A stretch of DNA of 32,254 nucleotides. Origin: Candidatus Krumholzibacteriia bacterium (GTDB taxonomy: Bacteria > Krumholzibacteriota > Krumholzibacteriia > LZORAL124-64-63). The translations under genes and the position numbers were made by a program. The stretch's first letter is position 1. The number at the start of each line of letters is the position of its first letter. This document shows positions 17,326 through 25,492 of this stretch, in pieces. Under the pieces are notes generated by a model. It saw only the letters and a program-made list of their open reading frames with translations. It was not told where the DNA came from and ran no database searches. The stretch lies in contig JAUVII010000017.1 of NCBI GenBank assembly GCA_030592845.1, positions 1-32,254 of the forward strand, in the 5' to 3' direction.

Positions 17326-18273
17326 TTATTCCTGCGCCGGGGACAGCGCCCCCGGATCACCGCCGGACAGCAGATAGATCAGGGCCATGCGCACGGCCAC
17401 GCCGTTGGCTACCTGATCGAGAATGACCTGGCGGGGCCCATCGGCCACGGTGCTGGAAATCTCCACGTCCCTGTTCATCGGGCCCGGATGCATGACGAAG
17501 GCTTCGGGCTTAAGGGTCCGCACAACATCTTCGGTAATACCGTACATGCGGTGGTATTCCCGATTGCTGGGGAAGGACGCGCTGGAATGCCGCTCCAGCT
17601 GAATGCGAAGCACGTTCAGCACATCGGCGTCGGCCACCGCTTTTTTCAGGTCGTACTCGATATTGACACCCAGACGGGCCAGGCCTCCGGGAACCATGGT
17701 CGGCGGGCCGCACAGGGTAACTTCCGCACCCAGCTTGTGCAGACCCCAGATATTGGACCGGGCCACCCGGCTGTGACTGATGTCCCCGATAATGGTGACT
17801 TTTTTGCCCCGCAGATCACCCAACCTCTGCCGCATGGTCATGATGTCCAGCAACCCCTGGGTGGGATGCTCGTGGGCCCCGTCCCCCGCGTTGATGACCG
17901 AACACTCCAGAACCTTGGCCAGGTACTGCGCCGCGCCGGCTGAGTTGTGCCGGATGATCAGCATATCGATCTTCATGGCGGCGAGGTTTTCCGCTGTATC
18001 GCGAAGGGTTTCACCCTTGGTGAAGCTGCTGGTGGCCGAACTGAAGTTGATGATGTCCGCAGACAGGCGTTTCTCAGCCAGTTCGAAGCTGATGCGGGTG
18101 CGGGTGCTGGGCTCGTGGAAGAAATTGACCACCGTGCGGCCGCGCATGATCGGAACGCTGCGAACCGGCCGGTCGAACACTGCCCGGAAACGGGAGGCCA
18201 TTTCCAGGACGCCCAGGATTTCCTCGGCCGATATTTCCTCCAGGCCGAGCACATCCTTGTTTTTCAGGATCAT
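17326..18273 (-). CDS. pyrB: Aspartate carbamoyltransferase catalytic chain
   Basis: 315 residues, the usual length. It joins carbamoyl phosphate and aspartate in the first committed step of pyrimidine synthesis. Motifs: [17 protein letters not shown] (carbamoyl-phosphate loop), [12 protein letters not shown] (the flexible Ser-Lys loop), [14 protein letters not shown], and the aspartate-binding [18 protein letters not shown]. Its ATG at 18273 overlaps the pyrR stop by 4 nt (ATGA). No pyrI regulatory chain is present, which is consistent with an enzyme controlled by PyrR rather than by a PyrI allosteric subunit. Confidence 0.97.
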   Translation of the reverse strand: MILKNKDVLGLEEISAEEILGVLEMASRFRAVFDRPVRSVPIMRGRTVVNFFHEPSTRTRISFELAEKRLSADIINFSSATSSFTKGETLRDTAENLAAMKIDMLIIRHNSAGAAQYLAKVLECSVINAGDGAHEHPTQGLLDIMTMRQRLGDLRGKKVTIIGDISHSRVARSNIWGLHKLGAEVTLCGPPTMVPGGLARLGVNIEYDLKKAVADADVLNVLRIQLERHSSASFPSNREYHRMYGITEDVVRTLKPEAFVMHPGPMNRDVEISSTVADGPRQVILDQVANGVAVRMALIYLLSGGDPGALSPAQE

Positions 18274-18821
18274 TCCGCGGCGACCTCCCCGACCACGACT
18301 TCGGCCTTGTCGTCGAATTCAAGAACCTTGACCTTGATGATCTCGCGCTGGGAAGTCGGCACGTTCTTGCCCACGAAGTCGGGGCGAATGGGCAGTTCGC
18401 GGTGACCCCTGTCCACCAATACCGACAGACGGATGGCCTCGGGCCGACCCCAGTCCATGATCACGTCCAGGGCCGCCCGCACCGTGCGGCCGGTGTAGAG
18501 CACATCGTCCACCAGGATGATGATTTTCCCAGTCACGTCGAAGGGCATTTCCGTGCTGGCCACCTGGGGCGTCGGTCCGAGGGTGGACAAGTCGTCCCGG
18601 TAGAAGGTGATGTCCAGGGCCCCCTGCGGAACCTCGCTGCCCTCGACGGCCTTGATGGCCTCGCCCAGCATCCTGGCCAGGGGCACCCCGCGCCGCTGCA
18701 CACCCAGCAACACCAGGTTATCAATGCCCTTGTTGGCCTCGATGATCTCGTGGGCCATGCGTTTGATCGCCCGATTCATCTCGCTGGCGTTCATGATCAC
18801 GGCTTTTTCGGCAAATTTCAT
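18270..18821 (-). CDS. pyrR: PyrR bifunctional regulator / uracil phosphoribosyltransferase
   Basis: 183 residues from ATG 18821, with AAGGAA 5 nt upstream; the frame is open back to a TTG at 18962, but that stretch holds the leader terminator and is probably not translated. PyrR binds UMP/UTP and the pyr mRNA leader to promote early termination; in some species it also has uracil phosphoribosyltransferase activity. The PRPP-binding loop [20 protein letters not shown] is intact, as are [15 protein letters not shown], the basic RDD region of [39 protein letters not shown] and a C-terminal [14 protein letters not shown]. First gene of the operon, immediately after the candidate attenuator. Confidence 0.94.
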   Translation of the reverse strand: MKFAEKAVIMNASEMNRAIKRMAHEIIEANKGIDNLVLLGVQRRGVPLARMLGEAIKAVEGSEVPQGALDITFYRDDLSTLGPTPQVASTEMPFDVTGKIIILVDDVLYTGRTVRAALDVIMDWGRPEAIRLSVLVDRGHRELPIRPDFVGKNVPTSQREIIKVKVLEFDDKAEVVVGEVAAE

Positions 18822-18872
18822 GGCGATTCCTTCATGATGGATACTTCCCTGATGAATACTCCGCCGGCAGGC

Positions 18873-18901
18873 AAAAAAAAGCATGGCCGTCTTGGTCATG
18901 C
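18873..18901 (-). terminator. Leader terminator (candidate PyrR attenuator) upstream of pyrR
   Basis: On the minus strand GCATGACC-AAGAC-GGCCATGC (18901-18881) forms an 8-bp stem with one A-C mismatch and a 5-nt loop, followed directly by eight T residues (18880-18873). It lies 52 nt before the pyrR start codon, in the position expected for transcription attenuation. Confidence 0.7.
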
Positions 18902-18927
18902 GTGTCTTTGCCGGAGCCTCCTTCACG
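18901..18927 (-). promoter_or_regulatory. Candidate PyrR-binding RNA hairpin
   Basis: Minus-strand CGTG (18927-18924) and CACG (18904-18901) can close a stem-loop containing AAGGAGGCTCCGGCAAAG, which resembles the purine-rich GAGAGGCU of known PyrR-binding loops. It abuts the terminator so that only one structure may form fully. Similarity is by eye; no covariance model was run. Confidence 0.4.
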
Positions 18928-19063
18928 GATTCATGCAGGTTTGCTTCGCCGGAACTTAACAATCACTCCTGCAGCCAGCAAGGGGATTCTGGGCCTGAAA
19001 AATATTCTTGGCCCCCGCCTGAGCCATTAGCCGGTAACGCGCTGTAAATAAATACATTGTATG

Positions 19064-19090
19064 ATTATAGAATTGATTGTCATTTGTCTT
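19064..19090 (-). promoter_or_regulatory. Candidate pyr operon promoter
   Basis: Minus-strand TATAAT (19069-19064) with a weak AAGACA -35 (19090-19085, spacer 15 nt). It would give a leader of about 235 nt containing a GGGCC...GGCCC hairpin (18991-19014), the candidate PyrR loop and the terminator. The 18822-19160 gap contains no gene. Confidence 0.35.
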
Positions 19091-19100
19091 TTTTTATAAT
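19073..19100 (+). promoter_or_regulatory. Sigma70-type promoter of the small cytochrome gene
   Basis: Plus-strand TTGATT (19073-19078), 16-nt spacer, perfect TATAAT (19095-19100), about 60 nt before the ATG at 19161. It overlaps the candidate divergent pyr promoter, so the two may compete. Confidence 0.6.
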
Positions 19101-19160
19101 GGGGAATGATCCTTGCATTTCCCACTCTATTAATGGGATTTTACCTGTAGGAGGTTAAAA

Positions 19161-19535
19161 ATGAAACTGCACAGCCTGATCAAATTCAGCCTGGTTTTGT
19201 GCTTTGTCGGCATCACGGCTTCACAAGGCATGGCTTTCACCAACATCGGCGATAATTGGCGCAGCAACTACCCGGATGCCTGCCAGGAGTTGCAAGACGC
19301 CACCACCAACGCCCAGAATTGCATTCTCTGCCACACGTCCGGATTCGGATTCAATCCGTACGGCGATGATTTGAAGGAAGCCAACAATGATTTCGCCCTT
19401 ATCGAATCGATGGATTCGGACGGGGACGGCCGGACCAACGGGGAAGAAATCAACGAGGATTGCACCTTGCCCGGGGACCCGATTTCACCTGTGGAATTCG
19501 ACAGTTGGGGCAGCATCAAGGTTCTTTTCAGGTAA
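19161..19535 (+). CDS. Small secreted mono-haem c-type cytochrome with Ca-binding-like motif and LFR tail
   Basis: 124 residues from ATG 19161 with TAGGAGGT upstream. Signal peptide KFSLVLCFVGITASQGMA. One covalent haem motif, CILCH (Cys54, Cys57, His58), is followed by TSGFGFNPYGDDLKEA. Residues 85-96, DSDGDGRTNGEE, are a thrombospondin type-3/EF-hand-like Ca2+ loop. It ends in SWGSIKVLFR. Small haem proteins with this C-x2-CH...NPYG...DSDGDG layout are known from environmental genomes as uncharacterised exported cytochromes; the partner and redox role are unknown. The gene stands alone, divergent from pyrR and convergent with the ABC ATPase gene (stop codons 6 nt apart). Confidence 0.85.
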   Translation: MKLHSLIKFSLVLCFVGITASQGMAFTNIGDNWRSNYPDACQELQDATTNAQNCILCHTSGFGFNPYGDDLKEANNDFALIESMDSDGDGRTNGEEINEDCTLPGDPISPVEFDSWGSIKVLFR

Positions 19536-19541
19536 TTTGGT

Positions 19542-20897
19542 TCATTCCGGCTGGATGACGGTTCCGGCTGGGGTCAGGCCCCCCGGGCCCAGGTTTTCGA
19601 TGCGGCAACCCGCCGCCTCGAGGAATTCCCGGTTGTGCGAAGCGATGACCAGCGCGGTCCCGGCGGACACCTGATCCAGCATTTCCAGAACCAGATCCCT
19701 ACCCTTCCGGTCCAAGGCAGCGGTCGGCTCGTCAAGCAACAGGACGGGCCGGCCGGAAAAAATGACCATCCCCAAAGCCAGACGACGCCTCTGCCCACTG
19801 CTCAAATCGTGAGGATTCCGGTTGGCCAGGCTTTCCGAAAGTCCCAAACCCGCGAGAAATTCCTCCGTATCCCGCGAGGCCAGGTTCGGGTCCAACCGGA
19901 TCTCCTGCCGCGCGGTCGAACAGGTGAACATGTATTCCGGAAACTGGGGAGCAATCATGGCGAGTCCGTGATCCAGTTCCCGGTCTTTCCGAACATACAG
20001 CCTCCTCCCCCGCAAGTTGACCGACCCCGCATCGGGCCTCCGCATTCCCGCGCAGGCCGACAGTAAGGTGCTCTTGCCGCATCCGTTGAAACCGGTGATG
20101 CCGATCCTCTGGCCTGGGCCCACATCCAGATCCACGTTGCTGAATCCACTTCCGGGGCCGGTAAAACGGCAGCCGAGACCACTGACTTCCAGGAGAGCAG
20201 GCCGTTCGGTAGGCGAAGAACGGACCGGCGGCGCGGAACGACTGTTTCCACCGCCCAGGAGTTCATGGACCTCCGGAGAATCAAGCAACTCACAGGTGGG
20301 GCCCTGGCGAATGATTCTCCCGGCCGCCAACACAACCATCCAATCACTCCGGGCGGCCTCGAGACGGTCACAGGTGGCCGTAACCAGAGCGCCACCGGTC
20401 TCCTTCAGCCAGCCTTCCAGCCGGTCCAGAACCCAAAGTGTTTGCCGGGTATCCTGGAGAGCCGTGGGTTCGTCGCAAAGAAGAACCCGGGGACCTGCCG
20501 CCATCGCCACCGCCAGCACCAGCCGCTGCTTTTGTCCCGCGGACAGCAGCCGGGGATCCATTTCCTCCAGGTCGGCCAACCCGAATTCCCGGAGGATCCG
20601 ACCGGTTTGCATGGCGGGCCTGCCAAGGGAGATTTCCCGGGCGACACTGGCCGCAAAAATCTGTTCGTCGGGATCCTGGAACATGATCGAAGCGGATTCG
20701 GCCAGGGGTGACTCTTCCGAAGCCAGGTACTTCAGGAGGGATGATTTGCCGGAACCGTTGGCGCCCAGAACGGCCAGCCATTGGCCGGGGCGGATATCCA
20801 GATCGATCCGGTCGAGGATGGTGTTTTCGCCACCCGGGACCCTGCGGACAAGGGACCAGTCCCGCAACGAGAGCACGGGGTCGCTAGTCACCTTCAT
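19542..20897 (-). CDS. Tandem ECF-type ABC ATPase (two nucleotide-binding domains)
   Basis: 451 residues from ATG 20897. Two complete ABC cassettes are fused. Domain 1 (about 8-210): Walker A GANGSGKSS, Q-loop MFQDPDEQIFAASVAREI, signature LSAGQKQRL, Walker B VLLCDEPTAL. Domain 2 (about 235-445): GFNGCGKST, a Q-loop region APQFPEYMFTCSTARQEI, LSSGQRRRL, VLLLDEPTAALD and a switch His in ASHNRE. The Q-loop style is that of CbiO/EcfA ATPases of energy-coupling factor importers, here a fused EcfA-EcfA'. No EcfT membrane coupling protein or S component is in the window, so the substrate (vitamin or metal) cannot be told. In domain 1 the usual switch His after Walker B is replaced by Cys-Asp (TATCDRLE). 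The start overlaps the upstream LysM-TPR gene by 14 nt. Confidence 0.9.
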   Translation of the reverse strand: MKVTSDPVLSLRDWSLVRRVPGGENTILDRIDLDIRPGQWLAVLGANGSGKSSLLKYLASEESPLAESASIMFQDPDEQIFAASVAREISLGRPAMQTGRILREFGLADLEEMDPRLLSAGQKQRLVLAVAMAAGPRVLLCDEPTALQDTRQTLWVLDRLEGWLKETGGALVTATCDRLEAARSDWMVVLAAGRIIRQGPTCELLDSPEVHELLGGGNSRSAPPVRSSPTERPALLEVSGLGCRFTGPGSGFSNVDLDVGPGQRIGITGFNGCGKSTLLSACAGMRRPDAGSVNLRGRRLYVRKDRELDHGLAMIAPQFPEYMFTCSTARQEIRLDPNLASRDTEEFLAGLGLSESLANRNPHDLSSGQRRRLALGMVIFSGRPVLLLDEPTAALDRKGRDLVLEMLDQVSAGTALVIASHNREFLEAAGCRIENLGPGGLTPAGTVIQPE

Positions 20898-21705
20898 CCT
20901 GCAGCGTCTTAAGGTGTCGGCGGGCGGCCGCGGCCCAACTCGAGGTGCCGTCCAGCTCGAGATAATGTTGCCAGGCGGCGATGGCCTGCTCGGGGTGCTG
21001 TCCTTCCTGAAGACTTCTGGCCAGGCCGAAAGCCGCTCTCTTGAGCCCGGGATCTATATCGAGGGCGGCCTGGAACTGAACGGCCGCATCATCGAAGCGG
21101 GTACTTTGAAACAGGGCGTTCCCCCTGGCGAACAGGAAGTCGGTGTCCCCCGGCCTCAGGGCGGTCAGTTCCTCCAGATGAACCAGGGCCTGATCCGCTT
21201 TCCCGCGTTTCAGAAGAACCAGGGCCAGATTGTATTTGGCGGCGACCAGGTCGGGCGCGGTTTCCAGGGCCAGGCGGAACTGTTTTTCGGCCTCGGCCAG
21301 ACGCTCGTTACCCAACAGGTCGACACCCTTGTTGTAGGGAACCAGCGCGGCTGACCTTTTGCGGGCCGACTCCCACTCGTTCTTGTTGAACCAGAGCCGC
21401 AACACCGAACCGGGAATGACCCGGTCGGGGTCGGACAATTTGTTGTCGCGGGCGATGCGGTCCGCCAGGGATGGATCGCCGTAATAGTTATCGGCCACCT
21501 GGGCCAGGCTTTCCCCGTCGGCCACCGTGTGGTCGATGAATTGGGACCCGGCAGGCTTATGCGGCTCGTCACCGACCGGAGTGGTGACCTTCTTGGCGCA
21601 ACCGGCCATCAACATCAGTCCGAGCAGCCCGGCCGCTAAGATGGCAACGGAAACACGTTTTGTATTTTTCATTCCCGTCCTGTGCATGGTCGTTTTCCTC
21701 ATCAT
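20884..21705 (-). CDS. LysM-TPR lipoprotein
   Basis: 273 residues from ATG 21705, overlapping the dusB-like stop; ATG 21672 (MKNTKRVS) with AGGA upstream is an equally good start. Lipobox LMAGC follows a hydrophobic signal segment. Residues about 57-105 form a LysM domain (HTVADGESLAQVADNYYGDP, then a DNKLSDPDRVIPGSVLRL end) expected to bind peptidoglycan glycan strands. Residues about 120-270 are four TPR units (YNKGVDLLGNERLAEAEKQF, AKYNLALVLLKRGKADQALV, FLFARGNALFQSTRFDDAAV, AAFGLARSLQEGQHPEQAIA). Likely an envelope scaffold. It is translationally linked to dusB-like and to the ABC ATPase. Confidence 0.88.
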   Translation of the reverse strand: MMRKTTMHRTGMKNTKRVSVAILAAGLLGLMLMAGCAKKVTTPVGDEPHKPAGSQFIDHTVADGESLAQVADNYYGDPSLADRIARDNKLSDPDRVIPGSVLRLWFNKNEWESARKRSAALVPYNKGVDLLGNERLAEAEKQFRLALETAPDLVAAKYNLALVLLKRGKADQALVHLEELTALRPGDTDFLFARGNALFQSTRFDDAAVQFQAALDIDPGLKRAAFGLARSLQEGQHPEQAIAAWQHYLELDGTSSWAAAARRHLKTLQDEGD

Positions 21706-22718
21706 GGCTGTACCACCCGGGGGTCCCCCCGGCGGGCAGCGTCTTCCAGAATGTTGATCATTTCATCGATCTGCTGGGTGGCATAGAGTTTTCTTCGCAG
21801 CATGGCCGCGCCCGGATATCCCTTGAAGCACTTGGCGATGTGCTTGCGGACGACCAGGCATCCCTGGTCCTCCCCCCGCATGGCGACTTCGCCGCGGATG
21901 TGGTCGATGGTAACCCGGCACATCTCGGTGAACTCCACCACGGGTTCATCCCGTCCTTCGTCCACCGCTTTCATCCGGGAGAAAATCCAGGGGTTGCCGA
22001 TGGCGCCGCGGCCGATCATCACCGCGTGGCAGCGGGTGTGCTCCACCATGCGCCGATACGATGCGCCGTCCACCACGTCCCCGTTTCCGATGACCGGAAT
22101 ATCCAGCGTCTCGACCAGCCTCGCGATGCGATCCCAATCGGCCTCGCCGCTGAATTTCTGGGATCGGGTGCGACCGTGCATGGTGACCCAGGGAACGCCC
22201 AACTCCTGCAGGAGAAGCCCGACTTCCTGGTAGTTGACCGACTCCTCGTCCCAGCCCGTGCGTATCTTGGCGGTTACCGGAACCAGTGATTCGGCTATGA
22301 CGCTGCGGGTGATCTTCTCCAACAAAGGCAAGTCGGCAAGCAGCGCGCTCCCCCCGCACTTCTTGACCACCTTCTTGGCGGGGCAACCGAAGTTGATGTC
22401 CAGCACGTCCATGCGGCGGCCCGAAAGCAACCGCGCGGCCGAAGCCATGTGCTCCGGGTCCGATCCGAAAATCTGGATGCCCACCAGTCCCTCTTCGCCT
22501 TCGGTGTCGACCAGTTTCCAGGTGGCCTCGCCACCGTAGGTCAGTCCGCTGGCCGAAGCGAATTCGCAAAAGCCCATGTCGGCGCCGAGGCCGCGACAGA
22601 TTTCCCGAAAGGGGCGGTCCGTGACCCCGGCCATGGGCGACAGCATATTGCGTACACCCGGCAACCAGGGCAGGCGGGGATCGAAACGGACTTCCTTGCG
22701 TGGCAACTGGGCGGGCAC
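21702..22718 (-). CDS. dusB: tRNA-dihydrouridine synthase (DusB-like)
   Basis: 338 residues from GTG 22718, with AAAGG about 11 nt upstream. FMN enzyme that reduces specific uridines in tRNA to dihydrouridine. Motifs: LSPMAGVTDRPFREICR, VGIQIFGSDPEHM, DINFGCPAKKVVKKCGGSALL with the catalytic Cys in GCPA, VTAKIRTGWDEES, VTMHGRTRSQKFSGEADWD, IPVIGNGDVVDG and VMIGRGAIGNPWIF. The helical C-terminal domain is complete. The stop overlaps the LysM-TPR lipoprotein start. B versus A/C subfamily is assigned by general resemblance. Confidence 0.93.
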   Translation of the reverse strand: MPAQLPRKEVRFDPRLPWLPGVRNMLSPMAGVTDRPFREICRGLGADMGFCEFASASGLTYGGEATWKLVDTEGEEGLVGIQIFGSDPEHMASAARLLSGRRMDVLDINFGCPAKKVVKKCGGSALLADLPLLEKITRSVIAESLVPVTAKIRTGWDEESVNYQEVGLLLQELGVPWVTMHGRTRSQKFSGEADWDRIARLVETLDIPVIGNGDVVDGASYRRMVEHTRCHAVMIGRGAIGNPWIFSRMKAVDEGRDEPVVEFTEMCRVTIDHIRGEVAMRGEDQGCLVVRKHIAKCFKGYPGAAMLRRKLYATQQIDEMINILEDAARRGDPRVVQP

Positions 22719-22844
22719 CGGTTGGGAGCCTTTCGGATTGAGGGGGACTTCGCTGAAAGGAATTAAAGGGACAGGGGCAAATTAAGCTCCGGCACCCCGG
22801 TTGGCAATGCGCCCGGTGGGAAGGTCAGGGTCGTCCGGCGATCT

Positions 22845-23498
22845 TCAGGGGCACGAGGTGCCCAAAGAGGCCGCCAGAAGGGCCACGTCCGACAGATTCA
22901 CGACCCCATCCCAGCGAAAATCGCTGGCGTAACCATAAAGGCCATAGTAACTCTCCGAAAAACTGGCGACATCGGTCAGGTTGACCACCAAGTCGCCGTT
23001 CATGTCCGCGCTGTTGATCCGCAATTCCTCGAGCCCGGCGCTTTCGAGGATCCAGCCACTGACAAAAAATGCCAGCCGGTTGACGCCGTCCGGCTCCACC
23101 CAGCCGCCGGTGAACATGGGGTGCGACCAGGAAGTCACGCCGTCGGCATCGGTGTTGGCGTCGGGAATTGTCCCCTCGGTGCAAGGGACCAGGTCTCCGG
23201 TCAGATCCACCAAAAAGATGTCTTCCCGGGGATAGAACGGCACCGGAACCCCCCAGGGCGGAGTGTCGTTGTAGAGTATGATGGTGAGGGTTCCGTCGAC
23301 AAACTGCCCGGTCGGGTCAAAGGCCTGGTTGAAAGCGTACCCCGAACCGTCCGGGGCGCTGAATACAGACAAGGGACCCTCGGTGGCAAAAGATACCTCG
23401 ATATAGGGAACGGTGGGAATATCCGCGGACCATGCCGTCCGGGGCACCGCCAGCATCACCAGGAATAAAAACGCGATGAAATATTTATGGCCGGCCAT
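22845..23498 (-). CDS. Secreted protein with C-terminal dockerin-like domain
   Basis: 217 residues from ATG 23498, with GGGGGA upstream. Signal peptide YFIAFLFLVMLAVPRTAWSA. The body (about 25-155) is beta-rich (VPYIEVSFATEGPLSVFS, FVDGTLTIILYND) and of unknown function. The C-terminal 57 residues form a type-I dockerin: two Ca-loop repeats, DMNGDLVVNLTDVASF and SDFRWDGVVNLSDVALL, joined by a Tyr-rich linker and ending LGTSCP. Dockerins bind cohesins; a cohesin-like protein is encoded at 6116-6667, but nothing proves the two pair. No carbohydrate-active module is present. The gap to dusB (126 nt) shows no obvious terminator. Confidence 0.82.
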   Translation of the reverse strand: MAGHKYFIAFLFLVMLAVPRTAWSADIPTVPYIEVSFATEGPLSVFSAPDGSGYAFNQAFDPTGQFVDGTLTIILYNDTPPWGVPVPFYPREDIFLVDLTGDLVPCTEGTIPDANTDADGVTSWSHPMFTGGWVEPDGVNRLAFFVSGWILESAGLEELRINSADMNGDLVVNLTDVASFSESYYGLYGYASDFRWDGVVNLSDVALLAASLGTSCP

Positions 23499-23588
23499 GA
23501 CTTTCCCCCAATGAGCTGGCGTCCGCGGGGCGCCCCCGATATAGTGACCGGGGCGGGAAACTTTTTCCCCTGAATGCGGACGGACCTG

Positions 23589-24692
23589 ATGTCATTATAT
23601 CGAATAACCTTTGTCGATTCAATACGCACCTGGGGCGGAGCCGAGGTGTGGGTGCTGGAAACCGCCATCGCCCTGCGGAACCTGGGCTTCCAGGCCGATA
23701 TCGTGGCCCAGCCGGGGTCGGAGCTGCTGCGACGCGCCCGCCTGGCGCAGGTCCCGGCGGCAGCCATCCCCATCCGGTTCGACGCCGCGCCGTGGACCCT
23801 GGCCAAACTCGTCCGTCACTTTCGCGGCACCGGAACCACCGCCATCTGGGCCAACCTGACCAAGGACCTCAAGGCCGCGTCGGTGGCCGGACGGATGGCC
23901 GGGGTGGACACCATCCTTGCCTCACGGGAAAGTGACTTCCCGCTCAAGAGCAAATTCTACTACAAGTGGTACTTCAACAGGCTGGCCACCGGGGTTCTGG
24001 TCAACTCCGAGGCCACCGGCCGGACCGTTCTTTCCAGCGCGCCCTGGCTTCACCCGGACCGGGTCCACCTCCTGTACAAGGGAATCGATATTGACCGGTT
24101 CCACCCCCCCGCCAATGTTCCGGTCTCCCCCGTGGTGGGCTTCGTGGGCCAGTTGATCGAACGCAAGGGACTTGGGGATATCATGGCTGCCTGGGGAGAA
24201 ATCGACAGGACCGACCGGGATGACCGTCCCCTTCTGCGCCTGGCCGGCGAGGGCCCGCTGCGGGAAGAAATCCTGATCTGGCGCAGTACCCTTAAACATC
24301 CCGAAAGAGTTGAACTGCGGGGATTCGTGGAGGAGGTGGAAGCCTTCCACCAAGGCCTGAGCCTGCTGGTCATGCCTTCGTTGGCTGAAGGATTCGGCCT
24401 GGCCGCCGCCGAAGCGTCCGCCTGCGGAGTGCCGGTCGTTGCCACGGACGCGAGCAGTCTGCCGGAAATCGTCCGCCACGAGAAAACCGGACTTCTGGTT
24501 CCGCCGAACGACCCTGAAAACCTGGCCAAAGCCATCACCCGGCTGCTCGGCGATCCCGATTTGGGCCGCAGGCTCGGCGGGGCCGGACGTGAACGGATCG
24601 TGGCCAGGTTTTCACGACACCGGACCCTGAGCCGCCTTCTGGAGCTGACAGGTGGACCGACGCTTCCACCCGAGAAAGGACAACCCGAATGA
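23589..24692 (+). CDS. Glycosyltransferase, GT4-type
   Basis: 367 residues from ATG 23589 (GGACGG upstream; ATG 23574 is possible). GT-B fold: N-terminal acceptor domain opening with FVDSIRTWGGAEVWVLETAIAL, and C-terminal donor domain with VVGFVGQLIERKGLGDIM, LRLAGEGPLREE, VELRGFVEEVEAFHQGL and the nucleotide-sugar motif PSLAEGFGLAAAEASACGVPVV (E-x7-E). It probably transfers a hexose from an NDP-sugar in polysaccharide or lipopolysaccharide assembly. The stop overlaps the hydrolase start by ATGA. Acceptor and donor unknown. Confidence 0.9.
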   Translation: MSLYRITFVDSIRTWGGAEVWVLETAIALRNLGFQADIVAQPGSELLRRARLAQVPAAAIPIRFDAAPWTLAKLVRHFRGTGTTAIWANLTKDLKAASVAGRMAGVDTILASRESDFPLKSKFYYKWYFNRLATGVLVNSEATGRTVLSSAPWLHPDRVHLLYKGIDIDRFHPPANVPVSPVVGFVGQLIERKGLGDIMAAWGEIDRTDRDDRPLLRLAGEGPLREEILIWRSTLKHPERVELRGFVEEVEAFHQGLSLLVMPSLAEGFGLAAAEASACGVPVVATDASSLPEIVRHEKTGLLVPPNDPENLAKAITRLLGDPDLGRRLGGAGRERIVARFSRHRTLSRLLELTGGPTLPPEKGQPE

Positions 24693-25492
24693 AGAGCCTG
24701 ACCGTCGCCGCCATCCAGACCCATCCCGTTTTCGGTGACATGAAAAAGAATCTGGCCGTGGCCCTGGAGCTTGTACCGAGAAAATGCGACCTGGCCGTTC
24801 TGCCCGAACTGTTCAGCACGGGTTACCAGTTCACTTCCCGCGCCGACGCGGTCGGCCTGGCCGAAAACCTCCGGGAGGAACCGGCCGCGGGGTCGGTGTG
24901 CCGCGCCCTGACCGAAGCGGCCGCGGAATCGGGAACCACGATCGTGGCCGGCCTGGCGGAAAAGGACGGCGACCGGCTGTTCAATTCATCGGTCCTGTTC
25001 AGGCCCGACGGTAGCCGGGAAATCTACCGCAAGGTCCACCTTTTCCTGGACGAAAAATCCATCTTCGATCCGGGGGATCTCGGCTTTCCCGTTTTCGAAG
25101 CCTGTGGAACGACCATCGGGATGATGATCTGTTTCGACTGGATCTTCCCCGAAGCGGCCCGCAGCCTGGCGCTGGCTGGCGCGGAAATCATCTGCCATCC
25201 GTCCAACCTGCTTTTGCCCTGGTGCCAGGCGGCCATGATCACCCGCTGCCAGGAAAACATGGTGCACGCCATTACCAGCAACCGCGTGGGCACCGAAAAC
25301 CGAACGGGCACGGCGCTTACTTTCAGCGGTCGCAGTCAGGTGGTATCAAGGGTGGGAGAACGCCTGGCGGGACTGGACAAGGACGAGACAGGAGCCGCGA
25401 CCGCGACCCTGACCCTCATCGAAAAGGACAAGCTGTTCACGCCGCGCAACGACCTGTGGCAAGACCGGCGGCCCGAGTCCTACCGTTCCTGA
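24689..25492 (+). CDS. Carbon-nitrogen hydrolase (nitrilase superfamily)
   Basis: 267 residues. The Glu-Lys-Cys triad is intact: Glu40 in LAVLPELF, Lys115 in YRKVHLF, Cys148 in MMICFDW. Flanking motifs RLFNSSVLF, HPSNLLLPWC and the SNRVGTENRTGTALTFSGRS region match amidases of the omega-amidase and N-carbamoylputrescine amidase branch. It hydrolyses an amide or a related carbon-nitrogen bond; the substrate cannot be assigned. Translationally coupled to the glycosyltransferase, and its last 13 nt overlap the convergent glgC end, leaving no room for a terminator. Confidence 0.9.
   Translation: MKSLTVAAIQTHPVFGDMKKNLAVALELVPRKCDLAVLPELFSTGYQFTSRADAVGLAENLREEPAAGSVCRALTEAAAESGTTIVAGLAEKDGDRLFNSSVLFRPDGSREIYRKVHLFLDEKSIFDPGDLGFPVFEACGTTIGMMICFDWIFPEAARSLALAGAEIICHPSNLLLPWCQAAMITRCQENMVHAITSNRVGTENRTGTALTFSGRSQVVSRVGERLAGLDKDETGAATATLTLIEKDKLFTPRNDLWQDRRPESYRS

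Noticed and set aside
18822-18962. 47-residue N-terminal extension of PyrR
   Set aside because: TTG start without a ribosome site, and it reads through the leader terminator. PyrR normally starts at MKFAEKAVI-like residues.
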